The notes beneath the pieces are model-generated. The model did not search any database and was not told the DNA's origin. It saw only the letters and a program-made list of their open reading frames with translations. A stretch of 64,000 nt of DNA from an uncultured Lachnospiraceae bacterium. GTDB lineage: Bacteria > Bacillota > Clostridia > Lachnospirales > Lachnospiraceae. The position numbers and the translations under genes were made by a program. Positions 1 through 8,825 of this stretch are shown here, one piece after another. The stretch lies in assembly GCA_910578845.1 (NCBI GenBank), contig CAJTSL010000019.1, positions 1 through 64,000 of the forward strand, read 5' to 3'. Positions within the stretch are counted from its first letter, which is position 1. Every line of letters starts with the position of its first letter.

Positions 1-146
1 GGCTGATACTTTGCAAGCAGCTCACTTCCGTCAGCATAAGTCCGGCAACAAAATTCCACTCCGGTATCCGCAGCATATCTATCTAAATTTTCTTTTAATG
101 TATGGATAAATATTTCTTCATCATCACAAATTGCTATCTTAAACAT
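1..146 (-). CDS. LytTR/AgrA-type response regulator, N-terminal part (cut by window edge)
   Basis: Reading leftward from ATG at 146, the first 48 codons begin MFKIAICDDEEIFIHTLKEN, the start of a CheY-like receiver domain with the acidic pocket (CDDEE) at residues 8-12. The sequence that follows (a Tyr-Ala-Asp stretch, then EFCCRTYADGSELL) is typical of the receiver of AgrA/VirR-like regulators that carry a LytTR DNA-binding domain. The phospho-acceptor Asp and the output domain lie beyond the window, so the LytTR assignment is inferred from the receiver alone. The upstream 149 bp up to the ABC gene at 296 show no further gene. Confidence 0.7.
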   Translation of the reverse strand, partial: MFKIAICDDEEIFIHTLKENLDRYAADTGVEFCCRTYADGSELLAKYQ

Positions 147-295
147 ATCTGCAACCTCTTAAAAAATAATTCCATATAGCAGTTTCCTGCCATCTAGCCT
201 AGTATTATATAGAAAGGAACTCTTGAAGTCAATATTTGAGGTTTTTTGATTTTAAGCAAACACGCTGTTTTCTTCTTTTCATCTATCTTGCGGTT

Positions 296-2110
296 TTAAC
301 GGTTTTCTTGATTTAGTCCATAGAACAAATATTTACCAGCCTGCACATGCCACATCTTTGCATACTTTCCGTTTTGCGCTAAAAGCTGCTCATGGGTTCC
401 CTCTTCTATGATTTCGCCTTTTTCCAACATGATAATGCGATCCGCATCTCTCGTAGTCGATAGCCTGTGGGAAATATAGAATACCGTCTTATTTCGTGCC
501 GCATCCTGCATTGCTTTATTCAAATTATATTCTGCAATCGGATCCAGTGCGCTAGAAGGCTCATCCATAACCAAAATGTCTGCCTGCTTGTAGAAGGCTC
601 TGGCTATGGCAACCTTCTGGCTTTCTCCACCGGACAGGTTCACGCCATTTTCATCAAACTCTGAGGTAATTGATGTATATAATCCTTCTGGAAGTGTTTC
701 CAAGCGCTCACCAAAACCGCTGCTACAAAGAGCCTGCTTGACTGCCGCCTCTTCTCTTTTCACGTTCTCTATGTCATCCAGCACAACATTCTCCATCAGA
801 GATGCATCATACATCTTGAAATCTTGGAAGACTACGCCAAAACGTTTATGATAGTCACTCAAATTGTACTGCGTTATATTTTTATCATGATAGAGAATCT
901 TGCCGCCTGTGGGGTCATACAGCCTCATCAACAGCTTAATAAGCGTTGTCTTACCAGCACCGTTATAACCTACAATCGCAATTTTTTCACCGGAATTTAC
1001 CTGTAGGGTAATATCTTTCAGCACCTCCGGTGAATCCTCCGTATAGCGGAAGCTGACATGTTCAAAACGTATTGTCCCCGGCTCTTTAGGTAAGCTTTCT
1101 CCCACATCATGCTTAATCTTCGGCTCATACATCAGAAAACTTCTGATCTTGTCAATGTACATGCTGTTTTCGCCTGCCTTAGGCACCGCATCGACAAAAC
1201 CCTTCATGCCTTTCCGCAGACTGTTCGTACGGTTAAACAAAACTACCGCATTGCTGTAATCAATGGTATGTAACACTGCTGCCTGAAATAGTAAGTACGT
1301 TATATAAAGTCCGTCTAAAATGAAATCTCCGGCTAAATACCCTTGTACAAAATGCAGGCCTGTACGTTTCCTGCAAGCCTTTTTCTGCACGTTAATCATT
1401 TCCCCATTCGCCTGCACAAAGCCCTGCTCCAAAATATCCGCCGTCCGCGGGTATAAGCGCAGTTCTTTGGCATAATCGCTCAGATAAAAAATACGGCCGA
1501 CATAGTTTCGCTTACGTTCCAATGGATTTGTTTTCATCCGCACTTCGTAATTTAACTTATTCAATACCCTTGCAAACATAAAATTAAGCACAAAGGACAC
1601 CAATACGAATAAAATTCCCACAGCATCCGTTACGAGGAAGAATACTCCCGTTGTCAGCATTATTGTAACGCTTTGTATTAAGGAATTGAGCAACGCCAGA
1701 AAACGTTCAATTGCATTCTCGGCTTCGGATACAGACAAAACAAACTCATTATAATAGTTCGGTTCATCATAGCATTCCAAGTCAATCTCTGCTGCTTTAT
1801 GATACATTTGCTCCTTTAATGCCTGATAGAGTTTCGGTTTTGCACGCAATGACAGGTTATGAATATAATATCCATCCGGTATAATTGCCGCCATATATGC
1901 CAATAGGACGAGGCCTACTACGATAAATGCCTTATAAAATGGTTCCCCATATTCTGCACATCGTAATACATAACGGACAGCTATTGTATGTTCCAAAAAG
2001 ATAAGAAACTGGTTCCTAAATGCATCATAGATAGAATATAGCATAAATCCCGGAGCGGTACGGAAGCAAAGCCGCCAAAGAAACAAATGATTACTTAACA
2101 CCTTTTTCAT
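296..2110 (-). CDS. ABC exporter, fused membrane and ATPase domains (second of a pair)
   Basis: A half-transporter of about 604 residues: an N-terminal six-helix ABC exporter domain (roughly 1-320) followed by an ATPase domain with Walker A VGYNGAGKTT, signature LSGGESQK, Walker B ILVMDEPSSALDP and switch His in ISHRLS. ATP-driven export of a lipid, peptide or drug across the membrane is the expected role; the substrate cannot be read. I chose ATG at 2110 (MKKVLSNH); the reading frame extends further up, but only inside the neighbouring gene. It overlaps the end of the upstream half-transporter by 20 bp, so the two are translationally coupled and probably form a heterodimer. Both NBDs have intact catalytic motifs. 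Confidence 0.9.
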   Translation of the reverse strand: MKKVLSNHLFLWRLCFRTAPGFMLYSIYDAFRNQFLIFLEHTIAVRYVLRCAEYGEPFYKAFIVVGLVLLAYMAAIIPDGYYIHNLSLRAKPKLYQALKEQMYHKAAEIDLECYDEPNYYNEFVLSVSEAENAIERFLALLNSLIQSVTIMLTTGVFFLVTDAVGILFVLVSFVLNFMFARVLNKLNYEVRMKTNPLERKRNYVGRIFYLSDYAKELRLYPRTADILEQGFVQANGEMINVQKKACRKRTGLHFVQGYLAGDFILDGLYITYLLFQAAVLHTIDYSNAVVLFNRTNSLRKGMKGFVDAVPKAGENSMYIDKIRSFLMYEPKIKHDVGESLPKEPGTIRFEHVSFRYTEDSPEVLKDITLQVNSGEKIAIVGYNGAGKTTLIKLLMRLYDPTGGKILYHDKNITQYNLSDYHKRFGVVFQDFKMYDASLMENVVLDDIENVKREEAAVKQALCSSGFGERLETLPEGLYTSITSEFDENGVNLSGGESQKVAIARAFYKQADILVMDEPSSALDPIAEYNLNKAMQDAARNKTVFYISHRLSTTRDADRIIMLEKGEIIEEGTHEQLLAQNGKYAKMWHVQAGKYLFYGLNQENR

Positions 2111-3971
2111 AATTATAACCATGCCTTTCCATAGCCTGCAAACTTGAGACACAGGCAAAAATACCCTTGTCTATTTCCGTAGATGATACTGCCAGATAAT
2201 TCTCTGCCTGCTTTTTATACATATCCGCATAGATGCCTTGCCGTTTCATCAGCATGTAATGAGTTCCTTCTTCTTGGACCGTTCCGTTTTCCAGCATGAA
2301 CACCCAATCTGCATTCTGGACGGAGGATAATCTATGGGAAATGAACAATACCGTCTTTTCTTTACTGCTTTTCAACATATTGTCAAATAACTGATACTCC
2401 GAAATAGGATCTAATGCGCTGGATGGCTCATCGAATATCTTTATAGGACATTGTCTCACAAAGGCTCTGGCAACACCGATTTTCTGGTACTGGCCACCGG
2501 AGAGCACCTCGCCATCCTCGCTGAATTCCTTCGTCAAAACCGTATCCATACCCTTTGGCAGCGACATGACCTTATCATATACGCCAGCCAGCCGTAAAGC
2601 TTCCTCTACACGTTCTCTGTCGCCTTCCTCCTCTTTCTGCATCAGCACATTCTCCAATACAGACAAAGAAAAGATGCGGCAATCCTGAAAAGCCGTTGCA
2701 AATAACGCTCTGTACTTTTGTAGATTGTACTCCTTAATGTTTCTGCCGTTACAGAAAATCTCACCTTCCGTTGGGTCATAAAAGCGCATTAACAGCTTAA
2801 TAATGGTTGACTTTCCCGCTCCGTTATGTCCTACCAGAGCATAAGTTTTACCTCCGCGGATTTCAAAAGATAGATTATGTAACACTTGTTTATCTTTATA
2901 ACAAAAGCTCACATTGTGAAACGCAATGCTTTGAATTTCTTTGCCTGGGTCTTCCCCTTCGTAATCCTCCGGTATTGCTTCCTCATATTCCAGAAAAGTA
3001 CGCAGATTCCACACAAAAAGCCCGTTTTTAAAACCTTTCATCAAAGATTCCGTAAACCCGATTAATATCCATGTAGTAGAGACCATCATACTGGTAATTA
3101 CCGAAAGCTCCGCTAACGAAATCGTATGGCTTACCAAAGCCCTGTAAGCTCCGTAGATCAATAATCCTTCAAAAATAAAGCTAAACGTAAATATGACACG
3201 CAGCCAGTGGAAAATCATCCCTTTTTTCGTATACTTATGAGCACACTGCATAAGTCCCTGTACGGCCTCCCGATAGTTTCTCCGCATTAATGCAAAAGCA
3301 TTGGTCAGGCGTATTTCCTTTGCATAGTCTGTCATGTACATGACCCGGTTTACATACGCTATTCTACGGTTATAGGGAACCATATCCTTGTTTCGCTCAA
3401 AGTCAATCTTACCCAATACTTTATTGAAACAAAAATTTCCAAGAACCGGGAATCCTACAAACAGCACCGCATACTTGTCCACTTCGAAAAGAAAAAGAAA
3501 TGCCGCGACGGACGCTGTCACACCAAATACAATACCCCAGATAACATCCACCGTTTCTATGAGCCGCTCATCCGCCTTCTCCATGGCCAGCGTATATTTG
3601 TTATAAAATTCATGATCTTCATAGCAGGACAATTCCACATTCCTGGCCTTTCGAAACAGCTTTTTGCTCAGTTCCCTGTTCACAATAATGCTTGTAACAG
3701 GTATCACCATCCCATTCACATAGCTGTAATAGAAGGAGATACCTGCAAATACGGCCACCGTAGCCCCGATGAATATCATGATCGCAGAAAATTCCTGCTC
3801 CGTTTCCAATGCCTTAATCACAAAACGCATAAAAAAGGCACTGTAAAATAACCACTCAAAATATCCTAAGAACCGGGTAACAGCCTTATGCCAAACCTGG
3901 CCGGGACAGATCTGCCACATTAGCCTCAGCGCATATAAATTGTTATGAAATGCCTCTTTTCCTTTATTCAT
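2091..3971 (-). CDS. ABC exporter, fused membrane and ATPase domains (first of a pair)
   Basis: 626 residues. Hydrophobic segments of the exporter core occupy about residues 35-310. The ATPase domain follows with Walker A at 380-389 (VGHNGAGKST), signature LSGGQYQK at 490-497 and Walker B ending in DEPSSALDP near 514-522. It has the same architecture as the next gene downstream, with which it overlaps; heterodimeric exporters are commonly encoded this way. RBS AGGAG lies 11 nt before the ATG. It begins 13 bp after the end of the XRE regulator gene, so the three genes look like one operon. Unusually long and acidic linker before the ATPase (EYEEAIPEDYEGEDPG). Confidence 0.9.
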   Translation of the reverse strand: MNKGKEAFHNNLYALRLMWQICPGQVWHKAVTRFLGYFEWLFYSAFFMRFVIKALETEQEFSAIMIFIGATVAVFAGISFYYSYVNGMVIPVTSIIVNRELSKKLFRKARNVELSCYEDHEFYNKYTLAMEKADERLIETVDVIWGIVFGVTASVAAFLFLFEVDKYAVLFVGFPVLGNFCFNKVLGKIDFERNKDMVPYNRRIAYVNRVMYMTDYAKEIRLTNAFALMRRNYREAVQGLMQCAHKYTKKGMIFHWLRVIFTFSFIFEGLLIYGAYRALVSHTISLAELSVITSMMVSTTWILIGFTESLMKGFKNGLFVWNLRTFLEYEEAIPEDYEGEDPGKEIQSIAFHNVSFCYKDKQVLHNLSFEIRGGKTYALVGHNGAGKSTIIKLLMRFYDPTEGEIFCNGRNIKEYNLQKYRALFATAFQDCRIFSLSVLENVLMQKEEEGDRERVEEALRLAGVYDKVMSLPKGMDTVLTKEFSEDGEVLSGGQYQKIGVARAFVRQCPIKIFDEPSSALDPISEYQLFDNMLKSSKEKTVLFISHRLSSVQNADWVFMLENGTVQEEGTHYMLMKRQGIYADMYKKQAENYLAVSSTEIDKGIFACVSSLQAMERHGYNYEKGVK

Positions 3972-3984
3972 TTCTTTCTCACTC

Positions 3985-4602
3985 CTATTCTGGCCAATTC
4001 ATCTGCTCATTGGAAATGCCTAGCTTCCTGCACTCATTGCACACAGCTTCTTTTTCGGTCCGGTTTCCAATCTGATATTTTAAAATCCTGTCTTTCAACA
4101 CAATGTATTTTTCGTTACCTGCCTTAAAATCAACGAACCAATTCTCATTTGTAGCAGGATCAGATCGCATGACTTTTGAAATTTGTTCCGGAAAGTCTCT
4201 CCGGTCACATGTAAAAAACAATACAGTCCAATATTTTGGTTTCCCATCCGTATTCCACAATTCAATTTTATGAATATTAAGATAATCAATGATACGATCA
4301 TCCACTATGCTTTCTTTGATCAATACTCCCTCATACAACTCCCGTTTTTTCTTCTGAATTGCATTATTGCCACAGCCATGAATATCTTTAACCTCACTTA
4401 ATGTCAATTCATCCTTTAACAAAATATCCATAGACACCTGGAAAGTTTCTCCGAGTATCAATAGTTTCTCTGTCTCTGGCAATGCAATATCAGCTTCCCA
4501 TTTAGAGATGGATTGCCTGCTAACATTACATATTGATGCCAGTTCTTCTTGCGTCATTCCGTTTGCTTTTCTTAGCTCTATAATTTTTTCAGATAATTTC
4601 AT
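3985..4602 (-). CDS. XRE-family transcriptional regulator with C-terminal unknown domain
   Basis: 205 residues. Residues 1-55 are a classic XRE helix-turn-helix (KIIELRKANGMTQEELA, then SRQSISKWEAD, then LPETEKLLILGETF). Residues about 75-205 form a mixed alpha/beta domain I do not recognise, with two conserved-looking hydrophobic strands (YWTVLFFTCD and WFVDFKAG) and a small cysteine pair near the end (CNECRKLG). Start chosen at ATG 4602 because GGAGG lies seven bases ahead; an ATG 18 bp further up contains that RBS. It is the first gene of the operon with the two ABC exporters and probably controls them. The C-terminal domain might sense the exported compound; that is inference. Confidence 0.85.
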   Translation of the reverse strand: MKLSEKIIELRKANGMTQEELASICNVSRQSISKWEADIALPETEKLLILGETFQVSMDILLKDELTLSEVKDIHGCGNNAIQKKKRELYEGVLIKESIVDDRIIDYLNIHKIELWNTDGKPKYWTVLFFTCDRRDFPEQISKVMRSDPATNENWFVDFKAGNEKYIVLKDRILKYQIGNRTEKEAVCNECRKLGISNEQMNWPE

Positions 4603-4637
4603 TGTTGCGCCTCCTTTCATTCATTTGTATTTTTTAA

Positions 4638-4844
4638 GCGATTGCGAAACTCCTATTTTTCAAAACCTAGTTGTGCAAAATAGACAAGATCACGAGCAGG
4701 GTACTTTGGCACCGTCGGCACTTAGACGCTGTATTGTAGCGTCTTATGTGCCGCTACGAGTGCCAATGTAGCGAAAGCGGCCCTGCGACGATTTGTCTAT
4801 TTTGTACAGCGCCTGCTTCTCAAAACCTAGTTTCGCAATCACCT
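4638..4844. repeat. Full-length palindromic repeat element (MITE-like), about 207 bp
   Basis: The stretch between the XRE start and the next gene is a long imperfect palindrome. It begins GCGATTGCGAAACT and ends with the inverse AGTTTCGCAATCACC; both arms contain AAAATAGACAA and a TTGGCAC block; the centre is the hairpin AGACGCT-gtattgt-AGCGTCT. Its right arm recurs as shorter solitary copies at 27497-27572 and 42188-42266, with a run of 33 identical bases shared with the first of these. No open reading frame lies inside. It therefore looks like a non-autonomous mobile or REP-like repeat. It could also act as a bidirectional transcription terminator between the two flanking operons. Confidence 0.8.
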
Positions 4845-4948
4845 AATTAGTATTATACAAAACATAAATACTATTTACCACCAACATTAAAGTGCTTTTT
4901 GGCAACTCCAAGTTGCAAACAGAACTTTTATCCGGGCCAAGGACCACA

Positions 4949-5821
4949 CTATTCTTGGTTCGCAATATAAATATAAGCATCCTCAAGTGTTGCCTCACAG
5001 GCGCTGCATGGAATTTGTGGCGGCGCTTCACTGATTATTTTCATTTGTAATTCGTCCCCTACATACTGTTTTGAGGAAATATGATACGTCTTTTCCACTT
5101 CTCTCGCCATTGTTTCATCTTTTGCTCTGCAAATCCAGATATGCCCTTTTGCCTGTTCCAACAGCTCTTTCATGTTCCCTGTATAAAGGAATTTCCCTTT
5201 TTTCATCACTGCAAGCTGATTGCAGGTCGCTACCAGATCTTCTACTACATGGGTCGAAAATAAAACAGTGCGTCCTTCCGAAAAGTCAACCAGAAGATTT
5301 CTGATGCGGATACGTTCTTCAGGGTCTAATCCCGTTGTTGGTTCATCGACAATTAAAAATGCCGGCTCATTTAAAAGCGCCTGTACCAGACCGACTCTGC
5401 GTTTCATGCCGCCTGATAATTGTTTCATCTTCTTCCTACGATGCTCTGACAGGCTTGTCTTTTCAAGATAATATCCGATGCGTTCTTTCGCTGTCCGTTT
5501 GGATATACCCGATAAGTCCCCCATATATTCTAAGCATTCTTGTACTGTCAGGCTTGGATAGAGGTCAATCTCCTGTGGCAGATATCCTATTTTCTTCTGT
5601 ATTTTCTCAAAATTCTTCTCTCTGTAGGGGATTCCGTCTAAGGTTACTGTTCCACTCGTTGGCGATAGCACAGTGGTAAGCACCCGCATCAGTGTTGTCT
5701 TTCCCGCCCCGTTTTCCCCGAGTAACCCAAAAATTCCCTGGGGAATTTCCAAATCGGCATGATTGATTGCTGTTACTTTATTCTTGAATGTCACTGTCAA
5801 ATCTTCTATCTTAATTCCCAT
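4949..5821 (-). CDS. ABC transporter ATP-binding protein
   Basis: 290 residues; stand-alone ATPase subunit. Walker A GLLGENGAGKTT near residue 32-43, Q-loop GYLPQEIDLYP, signature LSGGMKRRVGL, Walker B FLIVDEPTTGLDPEERIR, and switch His in STHVVEDL. About 60 C-terminal residues after the core form a small regulatory extension. It energises the two permease genes immediately upstream (gap of 4 bp to the nearer one). The start at ATG 5821 has AGAGG upstream; the reading frame extends further up only within the permease gene. This type pairs with ABC-2-like permeases that remove antibiotics or toxic peptides, or export lipids. Confidence 0.88.
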   Translation of the reverse strand: MGIKIEDLTVTFKNKVTAINHADLEIPQGIFGLLGENGAGKTTLMRVLTTVLSPTSGTVTLDGIPYREKNFEKIQKKIGYLPQEIDLYPSLTVQECLEYMGDLSGISKRTAKERIGYYLEKTSLSEHRRKKMKQLSGGMKRRVGLVQALLNEPAFLIVDEPTTGLDPEERIRIRNLLVDFSEGRTVLFSTHVVEDLVATCNQLAVMKKGKFLYTGNMKELLEQAKGHIWICRAKDETMAREVEKTYHISSKQYVGDELQMKIISEAPPQIPCSACEATLEDAYIYIANQE

Positions 5822-5825
5822 AGCC

Positions 5826-6497
5826 TTAACCTCTTTTCTCAATGATTTTGGGCAATGTCGCCATCGCCAGGATTCCAATACAGATACATACCATTTTCCC
5901 ATATAGCCAGCTAAAATCGTTGTTGTCCTCTAATGTCCTGAAAGAATAGGAAAATAAGTTCCATGCTCCGAAATATCTCTCGCCAATGCTGGAATTTGTA
6001 ATCAGCCACAGCATCAGGCCACCGCCAATTCCTACCCACATATTCCGAAACAGGCAGGAAAGCAGATTTGATAAAAGGCCCCAGAAGCCAAGCGTGACAA
6101 TGATCGCCGCAAAATATACGAAAAATTGGCATATTTCACTTTCCAGGCTCTCTTGCCCCGTTCTGCCTAATCTGGGATTTTGGAACAGGAAAAACAATCC
6201 ATATCCAACGGCCGCGTCAGCTAACAGAAACATTTCCTGTATCATGATTCTCTTGTATATAGATTGCATTCTCTTTTTCCTTGGGCACAGCCTTTGTATC
6301 TCTGACCGCTTGCTCGTAATTTCCTGCGTATAGGCATCTGCACAGAACGTTAAGGCAAGTATCGCCATAGGCGCTTCTAACGCAATTCCTATTTCAGTAG
6401 AGTAAGATACCCCTCTGACGAGGCTTAATATCACAACGAAAAATATCGCATAGGCTTGTTTTGGGACTGGAAGGGCAATTTTCATTTCATGTATCAA
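5826..6497 (-). CDS. ABC transporter membrane subunit (small permease, unassigned family)
   Basis: About 223 residues with roughly six hydrophobic helices and no ATPase motif, between a larger permease and an ATPase. I place the start at TTG 6497 rather than at the in-frame ATG at 6518: the TTG overlaps the TGA of the upstream permease as TTGA, and AAGGAGG lies eight bases before it, so translation is probably coupled. With the neighbouring 354-residue protein it should form the membrane part of the exporter. I do not recognise a named family; its role follows from position and topology. Confidence 0.7.
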   Translation of the reverse strand: MIHEMKIALPVPKQAYAIFFVVILSLVRGVSYSTEIGIALEAPMAILALTFCADAYTQEITSKRSEIQRLCPRKKRMQSIYKRIMIQEMFLLADAAVGYGLFFLFQNPRLGRTGQESLESEICQFFVYFAAIIVTLGFWGLLSNLLSCLFRNMWVGIGGGLMLWLITNSSIGERYFGAWNLFSYSFRTLEDNNDFSWLYGKMVCICIGILAMATLPKIIEKRG

Positions 6498-7558
6498 TAT
6501 GTCCGCCTCCTTTTCCATATCTGCATCGAAAGAATGATGATACCTATAGCGGCTATTATCAGGAAACTCTGGTTCAGCAATATCATTGGCGGAGGGGCAG
6601 TATCAAAAAAGGTTCCCGGAAACCGCACCATAATCGCTAACGGCCTGCCATAATATCCATAAATGCCTTCTGCGTTCCTGCCTCCCATATTGGAATACAC
6701 GATATAGAGAAGCAAAAGCGGCACCCCGGGCAACGGGTTTTTCAATACTAATGAAATCAGGCTATAGACACTGACCACCATCAACATATTCGGTAAGATA
6801 TAGAAAGCCGTTGCCAATAGAAAATCACGCAAACGTACTTCCAATCCACTGTTTCCCGCTGATACCAAGCATAAAATATAAAATGTCAGGTTTAAAACTG
6901 CAAGCACTATCAGACAGGCTGCAAATCCGCCTCCCACTTTGCCCAATAGATATTCTCCTGCGCTGACAGGTTTGGTATGAAGAAGCTCATAGGTATTCCT
7001 CCTCGTATCCTGTAGGAATAGAACGGATAATAAAACAGTTGCATAAAATCCCATAAAAAGTCCTGCAAAATCTGCAAACTTTCTTGAGAAATAATACGAA
7101 AATGTCCTATTTTCCAATTTTTCTGCAATAAAAGCATTGATTTCCTCGGGCGTAGCTTTCAGATATGCTGTATTTACATACTCGTAATATGCATTGCAAA
7201 ATCCATATCTGTCCAGATATGCGCAAGCTTCCATAATATCCATCGTTTTCATTTCATCTAGAATAGCTTGCGCCCCTGCATCATCCATCTCAAATTCGGA
7301 GATTAAGATTTCCCCTATCCGTTCTTCCCATAATTTCCTCCTTTGCGCTTCCCCTGTCGGCACATATCCCTCATACACGTCTCCATAATGGACCGTTGTG
7401 GGATAATCATTGACAATGGTTTCCCCTTCTGCGAGATAATGGATGTCCAGATAGGGCTTTACATTTTGGAACAGCATGAAAATAATAATGATAATGCCCA
7501 TCCAGAACAGAGGGATTTTCATATAATTTTTTACCTCTCTTTTCAAAATTGACCACAT
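6494..7558 (-). CDS. ABC-2-type transporter permease
   Basis: 354 residues. A short cytoplasmic start (MWSILKREVKNYMK) leads into a first helix at about 16-32. A large extracytoplasmic domain of about 130 residues follows, then five C-terminal helices, including the conserved block TYELLHTKPVSAGEYLLGKVGGG that links helices in ABC-2 permeases (RRNTYELL / AGEYLLGK). This matches bacteriocin- or antibiotic-export permeases of the ABC-2 superfamily. The RBS AAGGAGG precedes the ATG. It is the first gene of the permease-permease-ATPase operon and starts just after the terminator of the two-component system, so the exporter has its own promoter, presumably controlled by that regulator. Confidence 0.85.
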   Translation of the reverse strand: MWSILKREVKNYMKIPLFWMGIIIIIFMLFQNVKPYLDIHYLAEGETIVNDYPTTVHYGDVYEGYVPTGEAQRRKLWEERIGEILISEFEMDDAGAQAILDEMKTMDIMEACAYLDRYGFCNAYYEYVNTAYLKATPEEINAFIAEKLENRTFSYYFSRKFADFAGLFMGFYATVLLSVLFLQDTRRNTYELLHTKPVSAGEYLLGKVGGGFAACLIVLAVLNLTFYILCLVSAGNSGLEVRLRDFLLATAFYILPNMLMVVSVYSLISLVLKNPLPGVPLLLLYIVYSNMGGRNAEGIYGYYGRPLAIMVRFPGTFFDTAPPPMILLNQSFLIIAAIGIIILSMQIWKRRRTY

Positions 7559-7624
7559 AATTCTGCCTCCTTATTCTTAATGATCCTATTGTAAAAGAGG
7601 AATCACAACACAAAGACAATGAAA

Positions 7625-7658
7625 AGAAAAAACGCCGGATCGCTTATGCAATCCGACG
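7625..7658 (-). terminator. Intrinsic terminator after the response regulator-kinase operon
   Basis: On the minus strand CGTCGGAT pairs with ATCCGGCG across a ten-base loop and is followed by TTTTTTCTTTTC. The stem overlaps the stop codon of the kinase gene (7644-7646). It separates the two-component operon from the exporter operon. Confidence 0.75.
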
Positions 7659-8825
7659 AAATATTGCTGTTACCACAGCTCCTCCCTCTTCATCATTTCC
7701 CAGAACTAATTTTCCCCCATGCTTTTCACAATACAGCCTGCTGATATACATTCCAATTCCTGCATGTTTGAGGCTGTCTTTTACATTCCTCCCGTAGAAC
7801 GCTTCCGTAATTTTCTCTGTCTCTTCCCGGAATCCATCGCCGTCGTCTTTGACGCTGATCGTTAACTGCGCATATTCGGCCTTTGCCATAATTGTGATTC
7901 GCTCTTTTCCATGACGTAGGGCATTTGATAGCAGATTCTCCACTACCTCCAAAATAATTTCTTTATCCCCTCTAAATCCTCCCCTTGATTCTAACACTTG
8001 TAACATACATTGTTTCCCATACTCTTTTTCCAAAATGGCAAGTTCTGCCCGGATATCTTTCTCTAATTGTCCAAGAGAAATATCCCCCGCAATCAGTTCC
8101 CTTTTTTCTAAACTGCTCATTTTCCGCATCGCTTCCACAAAAGCATCCATGCGCTCAATCTGATGTCCGCTCTCTGCCAGCATTTCCATTGCCTGTTCCA
8201 TATTAAGATCCGCACTCGGCAGATACTCCGCTAACATTTCCTGATATCCTTTCAATACAGATAGCGGAGAACGTATATCGTGCGCAATTGCCGCCCGCAG
8301 CATTTTCTCCTCCTCAATCGTTCTCCACAAGATCTGATTGTTGATGGCAAGCTGCTCCCGCATCCGCTCAAATTCTTTGCAAAGCACGCCCATTTCGTCC
8401 TTGTTTTCATAGGTAATATGAAAATCCAGTTGATTTCCGGCAATCTTTTGCGACGCCAAAGCCAGTTCTGCAATCGGTTCTTTTAACTTATTCCGATAAA
8501 AAAGAAAAACTGCCACACAGCTTCCTGCCATTGACAACAATAGTATGGCATAAGTCTGTAGAAAATCACAAGCCTCTGATACGAAATAATCTAACCGAGT
8601 CATCTCATAATCTTCTGGCCTTGTAATATCCGTTACATAACCAACCCCTACTCTCTCTATTATGTTAAAATAATCTTCTTCATTCACATAATGCCACCAG
8701 ACATGCATCTGCATCCGCCCAGCAATCCTGCCAATGACTGCCGAGAGAAGGAAGCTGCTAAACAGAGCGATTATCATGTATAAAAGGATCGTTTTCCTCA
8801 CGGAAAGATTTCTTATTTTATCCAT
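7644..8825 (-). CDS. Membrane sensor histidine kinase
   Basis: 393 residues. TM1 at about 11-32, an extracytoplasmic loop of roughly 55 residues (33-88) rich in Trp, Tyr and acidic residues, TM2 at about 91-110, then a HAMP-like linker and the phospho-accepting H-box AIAHDIRSPLSVLKG with His182. The ATPase domain follows with an N-box (ENLLSNALRHG), G1 DDGDGF and G2 AGIGMYISR. Start at ATG 8825 rather than 18 bp further up, overlapping the regulator gene's end by 13 bp. It phosphorylates the response regulator encoded just upstream. The exporter genes downstream are the likely target. Confidence 0.9.
   Translation of the reverse strand: MDKIRNLSVRKTILLYMIIALFSSFLLSAVIGRIAGRMQMHVWWHYVNEEDYFNIIERVGVGYVTDITRPEDYEMTRLDYFVSEACDFLQTYAILLLSMAGSCVAVFLFYRNKLKEPIAELALASQKIAGNQLDFHITYENKDEMGVLCKEFERMREQLAINNQILWRTIEEEKMLRAAIAHDIRSPLSVLKGYQEMLAEYLPSADLNMEQAMEMLAESGHQIERMDAFVEAMRKMSSLEKRELIAGDISLGQLEKDIRAELAILEKEYGKQCMLQVLESRGGFRGDKEIILEVVENLLSNALRHGKERITIMAKAEYAQLTISVKDDGDGFREETEKITEAFYGRNVKDSLKHAGIGMYISRLYCEKHGGKLVLGNDEEGGAVVTAIFRRIA

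Noticed and set aside
4638..4844. The palindrome as a CRISPR array or tRNA-like element
   Set aside because: There is a single palindrome with no repeat-spacer order and no cloverleaf; no CRISPR array or tRNA was seen anywhere in the window.
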